Of a stretch of DNA of 64,000 bases, positions 23,971 through 37,615 are shown piece by piece. Origin of the DNA: Alishewanella aestuarii B11 (GTDB lineage: Bacteria; Pseudomonadota; Gammaproteobacteria; Enterobacterales; Alteromonadaceae). Made by a program: the position numbers and the translations under genes. The stretch is from contig NZ_ALAB01000001.1 in assembly GCF_000280055.1 (NCBI RefSeq), forward strand, positions 1 through 64,000, read 5' to 3'. A model generated the notes under the pieces. The model ran no database searches. It saw only the letters and a program-made list of their open reading frames with translations, and was not told the DNA's origin. Numbering within the stretch: position 1 is the first letter of the stretch; every line of letters starts with the position of its first letter.

Positions 23971-25668
23971 ATGTCATTGCAAGTATCCATCGGCCAGTAC
24001 AGCAGTGCTGGCCGCAAAGCGCTGAATCAGGACTGGTATGGCGCCTGTCTGCCCACAGAACCACAGCTGAGTAACAAAGGCATAGTGCTGGCGGTGGCCG
24101 ATGGTATCAGCACCAGTACCGTTAGCCAGATTGCCAGCGAAACCGCAGTGAAAAGCTTTCTCAGCGACTACTACTGTACCAGCGATGCCTGGTCGGTGCC
24201 GCATGCCGCCTTGCAGGTGTTAAAGGCCAGCCATAACTGGTTATATGCACAAAACCGCAATGGCCCTTTTGCTGCCGATCCGGATAAAGGTTATGTCTGC
24301 ACTTTTAGTGCGCTGATACTAAAGCAACGCCATGCACATTTGCTGCATGTTGGTGACAGCCGGATTTATCTGTGGCGTAACCGGCAACTGGAACAACTGA
24401 CGCGGGATCACCGGGTATGGCGTGGCAGCAGCAGTTTTTTAAGCCAGGCGCTTGGAGCCGGCGCAGTGCTGGAACCCGATTACCACAGCCTGCCATTGCT
24501 GGCAGGGGATGTATTTCTGCTGGCGACAGATGGCTTATTTGAAGTGTTACCACAGCCGCAGCTAATGGCGTTACTTGGACCAGAACAAGCAGATTTATCA
24601 ACGCTGGCACAGCAACTGGCCGACGCCGCTTTAACCGCTGGCAGCAAAGATAATATTACGCTGCAACTGGTGCGTATTAACGCCCTGCCGGCAGACAGCA
24701 GTTTACCGGCTTGTATCGATCAGCAACTGCCATTGCCACCGCTATTGCAACAAGGCGATACCCTTGACGGCCTGCAGATAATACGGCCACTGCAACAAAG
24801 CAGCCGCAGCCATGTGTATCTGGTGCAGGACAGCGAAACAGCAAAACTGCTGGTGCTAAAAGCACCGTCGATTGATTTGGCCGAACAGCCCGATTATCTG
24901 GAGCGGCTGTTGCGCGAAGAATGGATAGCAAAACGGGTTAACAGTGCTTATGTATTGCGCCCGGCCAGCATCAACAGGCCACGCACAGCGCTGTATACGC
25001 TATTTGAATATATTGATGGCCAAACCCTGCGCCAATGGCAACTCGACCACCCCAAAGCCACTCTGGAACAAATACGCACGCTGACAGAACAAATTGGCAA
25101 AGGCTTACAGGCTTTGCACCGCAGCGAAATATTGCATCAGGATTTACGACCGGAAAATATCATGGTTACGCCACAGGGCAGCGTTAAAATTATCGACTTT
25201 GGTGCAGCACGGCTGGCCGGTTTACAGCCAGATGACGAAGTGGCCGGCGATATTCCCGGCACTGCCTTATATTGCGCACCCGAGTATTTTTTAGGTGCAC
25301 CAGGCAGTGAGCGCTCAGATCTGTACTCACTGGCTGTATTAACCTATCAGTTGCTGTCGGGGCGCTTTCCTTACGGGCCTGAGGTTGCCCGGCGCAGAAG
25401 TTTAAAAGCGCAGAAAAAACTACAGTATCAGTCTGTGTTATCTGCCAATAGCGAGCTACCCGCCTGGCTGGACCGGACACTGGAAAAAGCCTTGCAGCCC
25501 GACCCCAGCCTGCGTTATCAGGCCCTGTCTGAGTTTTTATATGATTTACGCCATCCCAATGCGAAGTTTCAGGCACCGCAAAGCCTGATAGAACTTCATC
25601 CGCTGTGGTTCTGGCAAAGTTGCTGCCTGCTGCAATGCCTGATTATATTATGGTTGCTAGCAAACTAG
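23971..25668 (+). CDS. Bifunctional PP2C phosphatase / Ser-Thr protein kinase
   Basis: The 565-residue protein fuses two opposing signalling domains. Residues about 5-235 are a PP2C-type phosphatase (VADGIS, VGDSRIYLW, ATDGLF, DNITL metal-site motifs). Residues about 260-530 are a protein kinase: VLKAPS lysine, HQDLRPENIMV catalytic loop (HQD in place of HRD), DFGAAR and CAPEYF. The last ~20 residues form a hydrophobic anchor (LWFWQSCCLLQCLIILWLLA), so the enzyme faces the cytosol from the membrane. It starts 2 bp after the channel gene. Such fusions recur in nitrate/nitrite assimilation clusters but their substrate is unknown. It overlaps cobA's stop by 4 bp. Confidence 0.85.
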   Translation: MSLQVSIGQYSSAGRKALNQDWYGACLPTEPQLSNKGIVLAVADGISTSTVSQIASETAVKSFLSDYYCTSDAWSVPHAALQVLKASHNWLYAQNRNGPFAADPDKGYVCTFSALILKQRHAHLLHVGDSRIYLWRNRQLEQLTRDHRVWRGSSSFLSQALGAGAVLEPDYHSLPLLAGDVFLLATDGLFEVLPQPQLMALLGPEQADLSTLAQQLADAALTAGSKDNITLQLVRINALPADSSLPACIDQQLPLPPLLQQGDTLDGLQIIRPLQQSSRSHVYLVQDSETAKLLVLKAPSIDLAEQPDYLERLLREEWIAKRVNSAYVLRPASINRPRTALYTLFEYIDGQTLRQWQLDHPKATLEQIRTLTEQIGKGLQALHRSEILHQDLRPENIMVTPQGSVKIIDFGAARLAGLQPDDEVAGDIPGTALYCAPEYFLGAPGSERSDLYSLAVLTYQLLSGRFPYGPEVARRRSLKAQKKLQYQSVLSANSELPAWLDRTLEKALQPDPSLRYQALSEFLYDLRHPNAKFQAPQSLIELHPLWFWQSCCLLQCLIILWLLAN

Positions 25669-26537
25669 GCGACAGCCGTGGTCTGCAGTAAGCTCAAATC
25701 TACCGTCATACGCTGGTGTAGTACCTCGCCAATCACAATCAATGTCGGCCCGCATAGCGGATTGGCCGCTAAACGCTGGTCAATATCAGCCAGCGTGCCC
25801 TGCAGTTGCTGTTGCTGGGCAGTACTGACCTGATCCAGCAGCGCTATAGCGGTATTGTCCGGCCAGCCAACTGACACTAAACCAGCACACAATTGCTGCA
25901 AACGGTTTAAGCCCATATAGACCACCAGCGTCGGGTTAGAGCCATTGGCTCTGTACTGATAACCAGACCAGTCCGGCTGTTTGGCAGGGTCGGCAAACTG
26001 CGCGGTTAAAAACTGCACTGACGTGGCACTGCCGCGGGCGGTAAGCGGAATACCACAATAGGCCGAAGCCGCGCAGGCACTGGTCACGCCCGGCACTATG
26101 GCAAAGGCAATACCGGCTTGTTGCAACGCTGCAGCTTCTTCTGATACCCGGCCAAAAATCGCCGGGTCGCCACCTTTTAACCGCACCACCAAACCACCTT
26201 GCTGGCCATACTTTACCAGCAACTGGTTTATGTCTTGCTGCGACATAGCATGGCGGCCCGCTCTTTTACCAACAAATACTTTTTTGCAACGCCGTGGCGC
26301 TATCGCCAACAGCTCAGCCGGAACCAAACTATCAAACAACAGCACATCGGCCTGCTGCAATAAACGCTGCGCTTTAACCGTTAACAGCTCAGGATCACCA
26401 GGCCCGGCACCAATTAGTACCACCCGGCCTTTGCCTGCGGGTTTTAACTGGCCGGTGTCAGCGTCACGCCAGTTCCAGCCTGATATAACTGAGCGGCCCA
26501 GTGGTGAACGCAGAAAGTAGCTTATAACACTCATCAT
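25665..26537 (-). CDS. cobA: Uroporphyrinogen-III C-methyltransferase
   Basis: It makes precorrin-2, the first step to siroheme, the cofactor of NirB. The 290-residue protein has the SUMT motifs VVLIGAGPGDPELLTVKA, the GGLVVRLKGGDPAIFGR block and PGVTSACAASAYCGIPLTARG. There is no dehydrogenase/chelatase half (CysG-type), so siroheme completion needs another gene. An extra ~35 residues precede the catalytic domain. It follows nirD on the same strand. Confidence 0.92.
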   Translation of the reverse strand: MMSVISYFLRSPLGRSVISGWNWRDADTGQLKPAGKGRVVLIGAGPGDPELLTVKAQRLLQQADVLLFDSLVPAELLAIAPRRCKKVFVGKRAGRHAMSQQDINQLLVKYGQQGGLVVRLKGGDPAIFGRVSEEAAALQQAGIAFAIVPGVTSACAASAYCGIPLTARGSATSVQFLTAQFADPAKQPDWSGYQYRANGSNPTLVVYMGLNRLQQLCAGLVSVGWPDNTAIALLDQVSTAQQQQLQGTLADIDQRLAANPLCGPTLIVIGEVLHQRMTVDLSLLQTTAVA

Positions 26538-26601
26538 ACTTACCCTTATGTTTAGCCTTGTCCTTTACCTTTTTAACCAGCCCTTGCTGTCTGGTTGTTA
26601 A

Positions 26602-26961
26602 TCAGGCAGCTGATGCCTGTTGCTTTTGTTGTTGGGCATGCAGCCATACCCTGCCATGCTGCAGTTTCACCGCATAGACAGGCAGCACCACTTCAGGTTG
26701 TTCTAAGCACTGGCCTGTGCTCAGGTTAAAGTGCTGTTTATACAAAGGTGAAGCCACTACTATCTGCTCACCGACAGAGCCAACAATGCCCCGCGACAAA
26801 ACATTAGCGCCGCCGACAGGATCGTAATTGCCAATAGCATACAGTTCCTGCCTGCCCTGCTGTTGCAGCAAAAACACCGCCACCTGGCAGCCATTGAACA
26901 AAGCGCAAATACCGCTGTTTTCAACTAAATCTTCATAAGCACAAATATCAGTCCAGGCCAT
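26602..26961 (-). CDS. nirD: Nitrite reductase small subunit NirD
   Basis: The 119-residue Rieske-like small subunit of assimilatory NADH-nitrite reductase, partner of NirB. The VASPLYKQHFNLSTGQCLEQP segment corresponds to the family signature. The cysteine/histidine pairs of true Rieske proteins are absent, as is normal for NirD. Its start follows the nirB stop by a single base. Confidence 0.9.
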   Translation of the reverse strand: MAWTDICAYEDLVENSGICALFNGCQVAVFLLQQQGRQELYAIGNYDPVGGANVLSRGIVGSVGEQIVVASPLYKQHFNLSTGQCLEQPEVVLPVYAVKLQHGRVWLHAQQQKQQASAA

Positions 26962-26962
26962 A

Positions 26963-29539
26963 TTATTTCTCCTCTGCTAAAGCTGTGGCAGGCAGCTCTG
27001 ACGTAGAAAGCTGGGTAACAGGAATTTGTTGCTGCCACCGGCGTTTTTCTTCTGCTGTCGCCGGGCGGATCTGCGCCCGTTCTTCGACAAAAACGATATT
27101 GGGATCCGGCTGCGGGCTGTTAACAAACTGGCGGAAACGTTTCAGCGCCTGCGGGTCGTCCAGCGTGGCCTGCCATTCGCAGGCATAGGTATTCACCAGC
27201 GCAGCCATCTGGTTTTCCAACTCCTGCGCTATACCCAGTTGATCGTCAATAATCACTTTGCGCAGATACTCCAGCCCGCCGTCCAGCTTTTCCAGCCAGA
27301 CCGAGGTGCGCTGCAAACGGTCGGCAGTTTTGATGTAAAACATCAGAATACGGTCTATATAGCGGATTAAAGTGTCGGTATCGAGGTCAGTGGCAAATAA
27401 GTCGGCGTGGCGTGGCCTCATACCGCCGTTACCACAAACATACAGGTTCCAGCCGTTTTCGGTGGCAATAATGCCGATGTCTTTGCTTTGCGCCTCAGCA
27501 CATTCACGGGTACAACCCGACACCGCCATTTTAATTTTGTGCGGCGCACGCAAGCCTTTGTAACGGTTTTCGATAGCGATAGCCTGTGTCACACTGTCCT
27601 GCACACCATAACGACACCAGGTGCTGCCGACACAAGATTTGACTGTACGCAGCGACTTGCCATAGGCATGGCCGGTCTCAAAACCCGCATCAACCAAACG
27701 CTGCCAAATGGCAGGCAACTGCTCTAAACGGGCGCCAAATAAGTCGATACGCTGCCCACCAGTAATTTTGGTATAGAGATTAAAATCCAAAGCGACCTGA
27801 CCTATCACCAGCAGTTTTTCTGCGGTAATTTCGCCACCGGCAATACGCGGCACCACTGAATAAGAACCGTCTTTTTGCATATTGGCGAGAAAGGTATCGT
27901 TGGTGTCCTGCAAACCCACATGAGGTTTTTTCAGCACATAATCATTCCAGCTCGACGCCAGAATAGAGCCCACAGTCGGCTTACAGATATCACAGCCCAA
28001 ACCCTGACCGTGGCGGCTTAACAGTTCGGCAAAGGTTTTAATACCGCCCACCTGAACTAAATGCAGCAATTCCTGACGGGAATAAGCAAAGTGTTCACAG
28101 AGGTGATTTTTCACCTCAACCCCACGGCTTTTTAACTCGTCATCCACTACGGATTTGAGCAAAGCAGTGCAACCACCACAACCTGTACTGGCCTTAGTGC
28201 AGCTTTTGATACTGGCTAAATCGCAGCAACCACTGTCCATAGCCGCCACTATGTCGCCTTTAGCCACGTTATGGCAGGAACAAATGGTGGCGCTGTTGGG
28301 TAAAGTTAAAGCGGCCACAGCTGCGCCGGACGCTGCTGGTAAAATCAGTTGCTCCGGCTGTTTTGGCAGCAACATATCGTTTAAAGCGTATTGCAGCAGA
28401 CTGTCGTAGTTGCTGGTATCGCCGACCAGCACAGCACCCAGCAGGCGTTTGCCGTCTTTGCTTACCACCATTTTTTTGTAGACCTGAGCACGCGGATCGG
28501 TAAACACATAACTTAACGCGCCAGGCGTTCTGGCATGGGCATCGCCAATAGAACCCACTTCCACACCCAGCAGTTTTAGCTTGGTGCTCATATCAGCGCC
28601 GGTAAAACTCAGCCCGCCAGCTGTCAGTTGGCTTACCACCACACGCGCCATCTGATAGCCAGGTGCTACCAGACCAAAAATCTTTTGCTGCCATAAGGCA
28701 CATTCACCTATGGCATAAATATGTGGGTCAGACGTCTGGCACTGATCGTTAACGACTATTCCGCCCCGATCCCCCACAGCTAAACCACAGCTGCGCGCCA
28801 ACTGGTCATAAGGCCGGATGCCAGCGGAAAACAGCACTAAATCTGTCTCTAAACTTTCACCATCGGCAAACTGCAACTGATAACGGCACTCTGCGCCAGC
28901 AACTATCGCCTGAGTGGCTTTGCCGGTATGTACCTGCACACCCAGCTCGGTAATTTTCTGGCTTAACATCTGGCCGCCAGCCTGATCCAGCTGCACAGCC
29001 ATTAGCTGTGGTGCAAATTCCACCACATGAGTTTGTAAGCCGAGTTGTTTTAGCGCATTTGCTGCTTCCAGCCCGAGCAAACCACCGCCTATTACTACAC
29101 CGACTTTACTTTGGGCCGCACTTTGCGCTATCGCATCTAAATCCTGCAGCGTACGGTACACCAGACAATGCGGCTGCTCATTACCGGGAATTGGTGGTAC
29201 AAAAGCATAGGAACCGGTTGCCAGCACCAGCTTGTCATAGTAAAACTGCCCGCCCTGACGGGTTATGACCAACTGCTGGTCACGGTCGATTTGCTCCACC
29301 CAGCAATTTAGGCGGTATTGAATATTGGCCGCCTGATAAGCCTCTTCTGTCGTTAAAGCAAGTTGCTCTGCACTGGTGCCGCTGAAGTAGCCGGATAAAT
29401 GCACCCGGTCGTAAGCCAGCCGCGCCTCACCACACAACACGGTAATGTTTGCCTGTGGGTCTTTGGCGCGCAGTTGCTCAACAAAATGGTGCCCCACCAT
29501 ACCATTGCCAATCACCAGAATGTGTTTTGTCTGCTGCAT
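26963..29539 (-). CDS. nirB: Nitrite reductase [NAD(P)H] large subunit
   Basis: Reduces nitrite to ammonium. The start at 29539 (MQQTKHILVIGNGMVGHHF; AAGGA upstream) gives 858 residues; a longer frame to 29605 would enter the leader terminator. Domains in order: FAD/NADH pyridine-nucleotide oxidoreductase (to ~410), BFD-like [2Fe-2S] (CSCHNVAKGDI, CTKASTGCGGC), then sulfite/nitrite reductase domains with the 4Fe-4S/siroheme cysteines in SCVGSTWCRYG and SGCTRECAEAQSKD. It heads the nirB-nirD-cobA operon. Confidence 0.95.
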   Translation of the reverse strand: MQQTKHILVIGNGMVGHHFVEQLRAKDPQANITVLCGEARLAYDRVHLSGYFSGTSAEQLALTTEEAYQAANIQYRLNCWVEQIDRDQQLVITRQGGQFYYDKLVLATGSYAFVPPIPGNEQPHCLVYRTLQDLDAIAQSAAQSKVGVVIGGGLLGLEAANALKQLGLQTHVVEFAPQLMAVQLDQAGGQMLSQKITELGVQVHTGKATQAIVAGAECRYQLQFADGESLETDLVLFSAGIRPYDQLARSCGLAVGDRGGIVVNDQCQTSDPHIYAIGECALWQQKIFGLVAPGYQMARVVVSQLTAGGLSFTGADMSTKLKLLGVEVGSIGDAHARTPGALSYVFTDPRAQVYKKMVVSKDGKRLLGAVLVGDTSNYDSLLQYALNDMLLPKQPEQLILPAASGAAVAALTLPNSATICSCHNVAKGDIVAAMDSGCCDLASIKSCTKASTGCGGCTALLKSVVDDELKSRGVEVKNHLCEHFAYSRQELLHLVQVGGIKTFAELLSRHGQGLGCDICKPTVGSILASSWNDYVLKKPHVGLQDTNDTFLANMQKDGSYSVVPRIAGGEITAEKLLVIGQVALDFNLYTKITGGQRIDLFGARLEQLPAIWQRLVDAGFETGHAYGKSLRTVKSCVGSTWCRYGVQDSVTQAIAIENRYKGLRAPHKIKMAVSGCTRECAEAQSKDIGIIATENGWNLYVCGNGGMRPRHADLFATDLDTDTLIRYIDRILMFYIKTADRLQRTSVWLEKLDGGLEYLRKVIIDDQLGIAQELENQMAALVNTYACEWQATLDDPQALKRFRQFVNSPQPDPNIVFVEERAQIRPATAEEKRRWQQQIPVTQLSTSELPATALAEEK

Positions 29540-29592
29540 GTCTAAGTCCTTAAAGCCCTTGTTAGCCGAAGCGAACAACAAATTTTGCCGAT

Positions 29593-29709
29593 AAAAAAAG
29601 CCCACGACTAAGCTGCCAGCAGGCAGTTTTGTCGTGGGCCTCGTTGCCCGTGCAAAGCAGAGCTTTACACCTCAATTCAAATTAGGTTCAGCACCAGTCT
29701 GCGCTGGTG
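29593..29709 (-). promoter_or_regulatory. ANTAR-responsive leader with terminator upstream of nirB
   Basis: Read on the minus strand, hairpin 1 is CACCAG-CGCAGA-CTGGTG (29709-29692). Hairpin 2 is GGGC-AACGAG-GCCC (29649-29636), a hexaloop with A1 and G4. Its 3' arm overlaps the terminator stem GCCCACGAC/GTCGTGGGC (29639-29631 with 29608-29600), which is followed by seven T's (29599-29593). The antiterminated and terminated folds compete, as in the leader before nirC. Hairpin 1 has a 6-base loop but not the A1/G4 pattern. Confidence 0.72.
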
Positions 29710-29726
29710 TTGTTGACAAAATAAAA

Positions 29727-29741
29727 GCACAAACAATGCCA
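29727..29741 (-). promoter_or_regulatory. Sigma-54 promoter of nirB
   Basis: The minus strand reads TGGCATTGTTTGTGC, with exact GG-N10-GC spacing; the -12 element (GTGC) is one base off TTGC. It ends 18 bases before leader hairpin 1, nearly the same geometry as at nirC. Upstream (29745-29870) is AT-rich and contains an inverted repeat GGTGC-N6-GCACC near 29818 of unknown meaning. Confidence 0.62.
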
Positions 29742-29883
29742 TATTATTATCTGATTGATTTTATTATATAAATATCATACTTCGTACCACAGCCAAGCAA
29801 AGCTTTGCTTTAAATCGGTGCAAGCCGGCACCGGATTGAGGCAACCACGTTATTTGTGTTATGTTGGGTAACATAATAAAAAA

Positions 29884-29907
29884 GCCAGCATTACAGCTGG
29901 CTTTTTT
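29884..29907. terminator. Bidirectional terminator between glyS and the nirB promoter region
   Basis: GCCAGC-attaca-GCTGGC (29884-29901) has TTTTTT on the plus side and A-rich sequence (T-rich on the minus strand) on the other. It ends glyS transcription on the minus strand. Confidence 0.8.
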
Positions 29908-29923
29908 ATTATTTATCAAAATA

Positions 29924-31981
29924 TTACTGTAACAGTGAAATATCCGCGACCTGCAAAAACAACTCCCGCAGTTGCTTTAACAGCGCCTGGCGGTTAGCCC
30001 GTACGGCAGCGTCATCGGCGTTTACCATTACCTTGTCAAAGAACTGGTCAATAACCTCACGCATTGAGGCCAAGTGCGCCAGGGCTTCGGCATAGCTATG
30101 CTGACCGGCCTGATAAGCCTGCTCAGCCGTTATTGCGCTATGCAGTGCCTGTTCGGCCTCTTCCTGCAGTAAAGCGGTATTTACCGTGGTGGCAATATCA
30201 CCGTCTACTTTGGCCAGGATATTAGCCACCCGTTTATTGGCAGCCGCTAAGGCTGCTGCTGCATCCAGCTTACGGAACTGTGCTACCGCTTTAACCCGGC
30301 GATCAAAGTCTGCCGGATTAGTTGGCCGGCGCGCCAGTACCGCCTGAATCACATCGACGCTATAGCCTTCGTCCTGATACCAGGCGCGGAAGCGGCCCAG
30401 CATAAAGTCCAATACTTCGCTGGCTACCTGCGGGTTGGTCAGTTTGCTGCCAAAGCTTTGCTGACTAACGGCAATCAGGTCGGTTAAATCCAAGGGTAGC
30501 TGTTGCTCCACCATAATGCGTAAGGCACCGATAGCAGCGCGACGCAGCGCAAACGGGTCCTTATCACCTTTCGGGATCTGACCAATGCCGAAAATACCGA
30601 CCAGTGAGTCCAGTTTGTCCGCGATAGCCACCGCCGCCCCTTCCAGACGGCTGGGTAACTGGTCACCGGCAAAACGCGGCATATATTGCTCGTTCAGCGC
30701 CAAGGCTACTGCTTCCGCTTCGCCATCCAGCCGGGCATAGTGCATACCCATAATGCCTTGCACTTCCGGGAATTCGCCGACCATATTGGTCATCAGATCG
30801 GTTTTGGATAATAAGCCGGCACGGGCAGCGGCGGCCTGATCGGCACCAATTTTAGCGGCAATAAAGCCGGCTACCTGGCTGATTCGTTCCGATTTTTCAA
30901 ACAACGTACCCAGCTGCTGCTGAAACAGTACCGTCTTTAAACTGTCTAACCGCTCAGCGAGTTTGACCTTGCGGTCTGTATTAAAGAAGAACTGCGCATC
31001 CGATAAGCGTGGCCGTACCACCTTCTCGTTACCAGAGATAATTTGCTGTGGATCCTTGCTGCTGATATTGGCCACAAAGATAAACTTGTTCAGTAACTTG
31101 CCCTGACTATCCCGCAGCGGGAAGTACTTCTGATTATCCTTCATCGTCGAGATCAGCGGCTCAGCCGGCACCTGCAGGAAGCTTTCTTCAAAGCTACCTA
31201 CCAGTATTACCGGCCATTCGACCAGCGCCGCGACTTCTTCCAGCAGGGCGTCATCCCATTGCGGCTGTGCTTGTAACTGCTGAGCGGTCGCTTGCACCTG
31301 CTCCGCGATATAGGCTTTGCGCTTAGCGAAATCAGCCACTACATAGGCGTGTTCCAGTGTCGGCAGGTAGGCATCGGCATCTTTGATACTAACCAGCGCC
31401 GGCGCATGAAAGCGATGGCCATAGGTCTGATTACTACTCTGCCGGCCAAGAATGGTGGCAGGCACTACCTGCTCGCCATACAGCATAATAATGGTATGTA
31501 CCGGCCGGATAAATTCGGCATCTGAGCTACCCCAGCGCATCGGCTTGGCAATAGGTAGTTTGGCTAATGCTGTGCTGACCATTTCCGGCAGCAAGCTGAC
31601 CGTCGCCTGCCCCTGTTGCTGTTGCCGGCATAATAGCCAGGCGCCCTTATCGGTTTCTAAACGCTCAGCCTGCGCCACCGTAATGCCACAGCCAGCGGCC
31701 CAACCCTCGGCAGCCTTAGTCGGATTGCCATTGGCATCAAAGGCCGCACTAAGTGCTGGCCCGCGCTTTTCTACCACTTTATCGGCCTGGGCTGCGGCTA
31801 ACTGATTAATCCGCACTGCTAAGCGGCGTGGTGCCGCATACCAGCTGATTTCAGCATGGCTGAGCTCCTGCTTGGCTAGTTCGGCTTGCAGATTGTTGGC
31901 AAAGGCTTGTGCCAAAGTGGTTAGCGATTTTGGTGGTAACTCTTCGGTACCAATTTCAACCAGAAAATCTTGTGAACGCAT
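29924..31981 (-). CDS. glyS: Glycyl-tRNA synthetase beta subunit
   Basis: The tRNA-binding beta chain of the alpha2beta2 enzyme. The start is set at 31981 ([17 protein letters not shown]), giving 685 residues; a longer frame exists but lies inside glyQ. The conserved [16 protein letters not shown]-terminus and an HD-like/anticodon-binding C-terminus with [10 protein letters not shown] are visible. Start and glyQ stop overlap in TAATG. Confidence 0.97.
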   Translation of the reverse strand: MRSQDFLVEIGTEELPPKSLTTLAQAFANNLQAELAKQELSHAEISWYAAPRRLAVRINQLAAAQADKVVEKRGPALSAAFDANGNPTKAAEGWAAGCGITVAQAERLETDKGAWLLCRQQQQGQATVSLLPEMVSTALAKLPIAKPMRWGSSDAEFIRPVHTIIMLYGEQVVPATILGRQSSNQTYGHRFHAPALVSIKDADAYLPTLEHAYVVADFAKRKAYIAEQVQATAQQLQAQPQWDDALLEEVAALVEWPVILVGSFEESFLQVPAEPLISTMKDNQKYFPLRDSQGKLLNKFIFVANISSKDPQQIISGNEKVVRPRLSDAQFFFNTDRKVKLAERLDSLKTVLFQQQLGTLFEKSERISQVAGFIAAKIGADQAAAARAGLLSKTDLMTNMVGEFPEVQGIMGMHYARLDGEAEAVALALNEQYMPRFAGDQLPSRLEGAAVAIADKLDSLVGIFGIGQIPKGDKDPFALRRAAIGALRIMVEQQLPLDLTDLIAVSQQSFGSKLTNPQVASEVLDFMLGRFRAWYQDEGYSVDVIQAVLARRPTNPADFDRRVKAVAQFRKLDAAAALAAANKRVANILAKVDGDIATTVNTALLQEEAEQALHSAITAEQAYQAGQHSYAEALAHLASMREVIDQFFDKVMVNADDAAVRANRQALLKQLRELFLQVADISLLQ

Positions 31982-32907
31982 TAGTTCGCCTCCGACTGCT
32001 TGGCGCTCTGATTCTTGCAAAGCGGGAAACCCAGTTTTTCGCGGGCATCATAGTAAGCCTGCGCACAGGCCTTGGCCAGGGTGCGAACCCGCAGAATATA
32101 GCGCTGACGCTCAGTTACCGAGATGGCATGACGAGCATCCAGCAAGTTAAAAGCATGTGAGGCTTTCATCACTTTTTCATAGGCTGGCAACGCCAGGCCT
32201 TGTTCAATCAGATACTGGCTTTCCTTTTCACACTGGTCGAAGTAGGCAAACAAGGCGGCTACATCGGCATGCTCAAAATTGTAGGTCGATTGCTCGACCT
32301 CATTCTGATGGAACACATCGCCATAGGTTACCCGCCCCAAGGGGCCGTCGGTCCATACCAGATCATAGATCGAATCCACACCTTGGATATACATCGCCAG
32401 GCGCTCTAAGCCATAGGTAATTTCGCCGGTTACCGGACGGCACTCCAGGCCACCCACTTGCTGGAAGTAGGTAAACTGCGTTACTTCCATGCCATTTAAC
32501 CACACTTCCCAACCCAGGCCCCAAGCACCCAGTGTCGGTGATTCCCAGTTATCTTCCACAAAGCGGATATCGTGTACCAGGGTATCGATCCCCAGTTCGC
32601 GCAGCGAGCCCAGATACAGCTCCTGAATATTGTCTGGTGACGGCTTTAAGATCACCTGAAACTGGTAGTAATGCTGCAGCCGGTTGGGATTTTCGCCATA
32701 ACGGCCATCAGTTGGCCGGCGACATGGCTGCACGTAAGCGACGTTAGTCGGCTCTGGCCCCAGAGAACGTAAAAAGGTCATCGGATGGAAAGTACCGGCG
32801 CCAACTTCTAAATCCAGCGGCTGCACGATAACGCAGCCCTGGCGTGCCCAGTAATCCTGCAGGGCTAAAATTAGCCCCTGAAAGGTTTTAATATCGTACT
32901 TATGCAT
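31981..32907 (-). CDS. glyQ: Glycyl-tRNA synthetase alpha subunit
   Basis: Catalytic alpha chain, 308 residues. [40 protein letters not shown] and the [19 protein letters not shown] block are diagnostic of the bacterial class IIc-type enzyme. It is translationally coupled to glyS and lies downstream of gyrB on the same strand. Confidence 0.97.
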   Translation of the reverse strand: MHKYDIKTFQGLILALQDYWARQGCVIVQPLDLEVGAGTFHPMTFLRSLGPEPTNVAYVQPCRRPTDGRYGENPNRLQHYYQFQVILKPSPDNIQELYLGSLRELGIDTLVHDIRFVEDNWESPTLGAWGLGWEVWLNGMEVTQFTYFQQVGGLECRPVTGEITYGLERLAMYIQGVDSIYDLVWTDGPLGRVTYGDVFHQNEVEQSTYNFEHADVAALFAYFDQCEKESQYLIEQGLALPAYEKVMKASHAFNLLDARHAISVTERQRYILRVRTLAKACAQAYYDAREKLGFPLCKNQSAKQSEAN

Positions 32908-32936
32908 GGCGCAACAGACTCACTTTAAATGACTAA

Positions 32937-32954
32937 GGGGGCAAAGCTGCCCCC
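32937..32954. terminator. GC hairpin between gyrB and glyQ
   Basis: GGGGGCA-AAGC-TGCCCCC forms a perfect 7-bp stem just after the gyrB stop. The minus strand lacks a clear T run, so it may attenuate rather than stop transcription into glyQS. Confidence 0.45.
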
Positions 32955-32966
32955 GTTAAATTTTTA

Positions 32967-36487
<3,521 letters not shown>

Positions 36488-36499
36488 AACGGAATAAAA

Positions 36500-37603
36500 T
36501 CAGAGACGCATCGGCATCACAACATAGGCCGCGCCATTGTTGCCGACCCCTTCGATCAGGGCGCTGGAATTCGCATCATTCAGATGCAAGATCACCAAAT
36601 CGGTCGCCAGAGTATTTAATACATCCAGCAAATAGCCGACGTTAAAGCCTATCTCGAGAGTGTCGCCCTGATACTCAACTTCAATCACTTCTTCCGCTTG
36701 CTCATGCTCAGGGTTATTAGCAACGATCTGGACTTCGTGATTACTGAGCGTAAAACGCACGCCACGATACTTTTCATTCGATAAAATGGACGCCCGGATA
36801 CAGGCATCCTTTAACACCGCACGATGCGCAGTCACCAGCTTAGTGCTGTTACGTGGCAAGACGCGGCGGTAGTCCGGGAAGCGGCCATCAATCAGCTTAC
36901 TGCTAAAACTAAAGCTGCTGTCGGTTAAACGGATATGATTCTGCCCTAAACTAAGGCTGACTTGCTGCTCGTCATTGGCCAGCAAGCGCATAATCTCCAA
37001 CACACCTTTGCGTGGAATAATAATTTGCTTCTGTTGCCCGCTAACAGCAGGTAACGCCAGCGTGCTCATCGCCAGTCGGTGACCATCAGTGGCCACTGCC
37101 GTTAAGGTGCCGTTGTCGACTTCAAACAACAAACCATTTAAATAATAACGCACGTCCTGATTCGCCATCGAGAACGCGGTGTCTTCTAATAACTTACGCA
37201 GTTGCTGCCGGCTGAGGTTAATCTCAACTTCGCCTTGCCAACTCTCTAAATTCGGGTACTCGGCAGCACTCAGGGTCGACAAGGTAAACTTACTTTTACC
37301 ACTGGTCAGAACACAATTCTCGCCTTGTACCGCGACCTGAATATCACTTTGCTCCGGCAAGCTGCGACAAATATCCAGCAGTTTTTTTGCCGGCACGGTA
37401 ATCCGGCCCGGACTTTGGATCTGTAGCTGCTCGGTGCTGGCCACCAGCTCGACTTCCAGATCGGTTCCGGTCAGCGACAAAGTATCAGCCGTAACGTCCA
37501 GCAGCACATTGGATAAGATCGGCAGGTTATGCCGCCGCTCAATGGCACCAGAGACCATTTGTAATGGTTTAAGTAAAGCGTCACGGTTGATCAGAAATTG
37601 CAT
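36500..37603 (-). CDS. dnaN: DNA polymerase III beta sliding clamp
   Basis: The ring clamp tethers polymerase to DNA. The 367 residues correspond to three repeated clamp domains, and the C-terminus ends in the conserved YVVMPMRL. It is separated from dnaA by only 12 bp and from recF by 12 bp, so the group is one operon. Confidence 0.98.
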   Translation of the reverse strand: MQFLINRDALLKPLQMVSGAIERRHNLPILSNVLLDVTADTLSLTGTDLEVELVASTEQLQIQSPGRITVPAKKLLDICRSLPEQSDIQVAVQGENCVLTSGKSKFTLSTLSAAEYPNLESWQGEVEINLSRQQLRKLLEDTAFSMANQDVRYYLNGLLFEVDNGTLTAVATDGHRLAMSTLALPAVSGQQKQIIIPRKGVLEIMRLLANDEQQVSLSLGQNHIRLTDSSFSFSSKLIDGRFPDYRRVLPRNSTKLVTAHRAVLKDACIRASILSNEKYRGVRFTLSNHEVQIVANNPEHEQAEEVIEVEYQGDTLEIGFNVGYLLDVLNTLATDLVILHLNDANSSALIEGVGNNGAAYVVMPMRL

Positions 37604-37615
37604 AACAACACCCTG

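Noticed and set aside
29812-29835. GGTGC-N6-GCACC upstream of the nirB promoter as an NtrC site
   Set aside because: The known NtrC site has the halves in the opposite order (GCAC...GTGC), so the match is not convincing.
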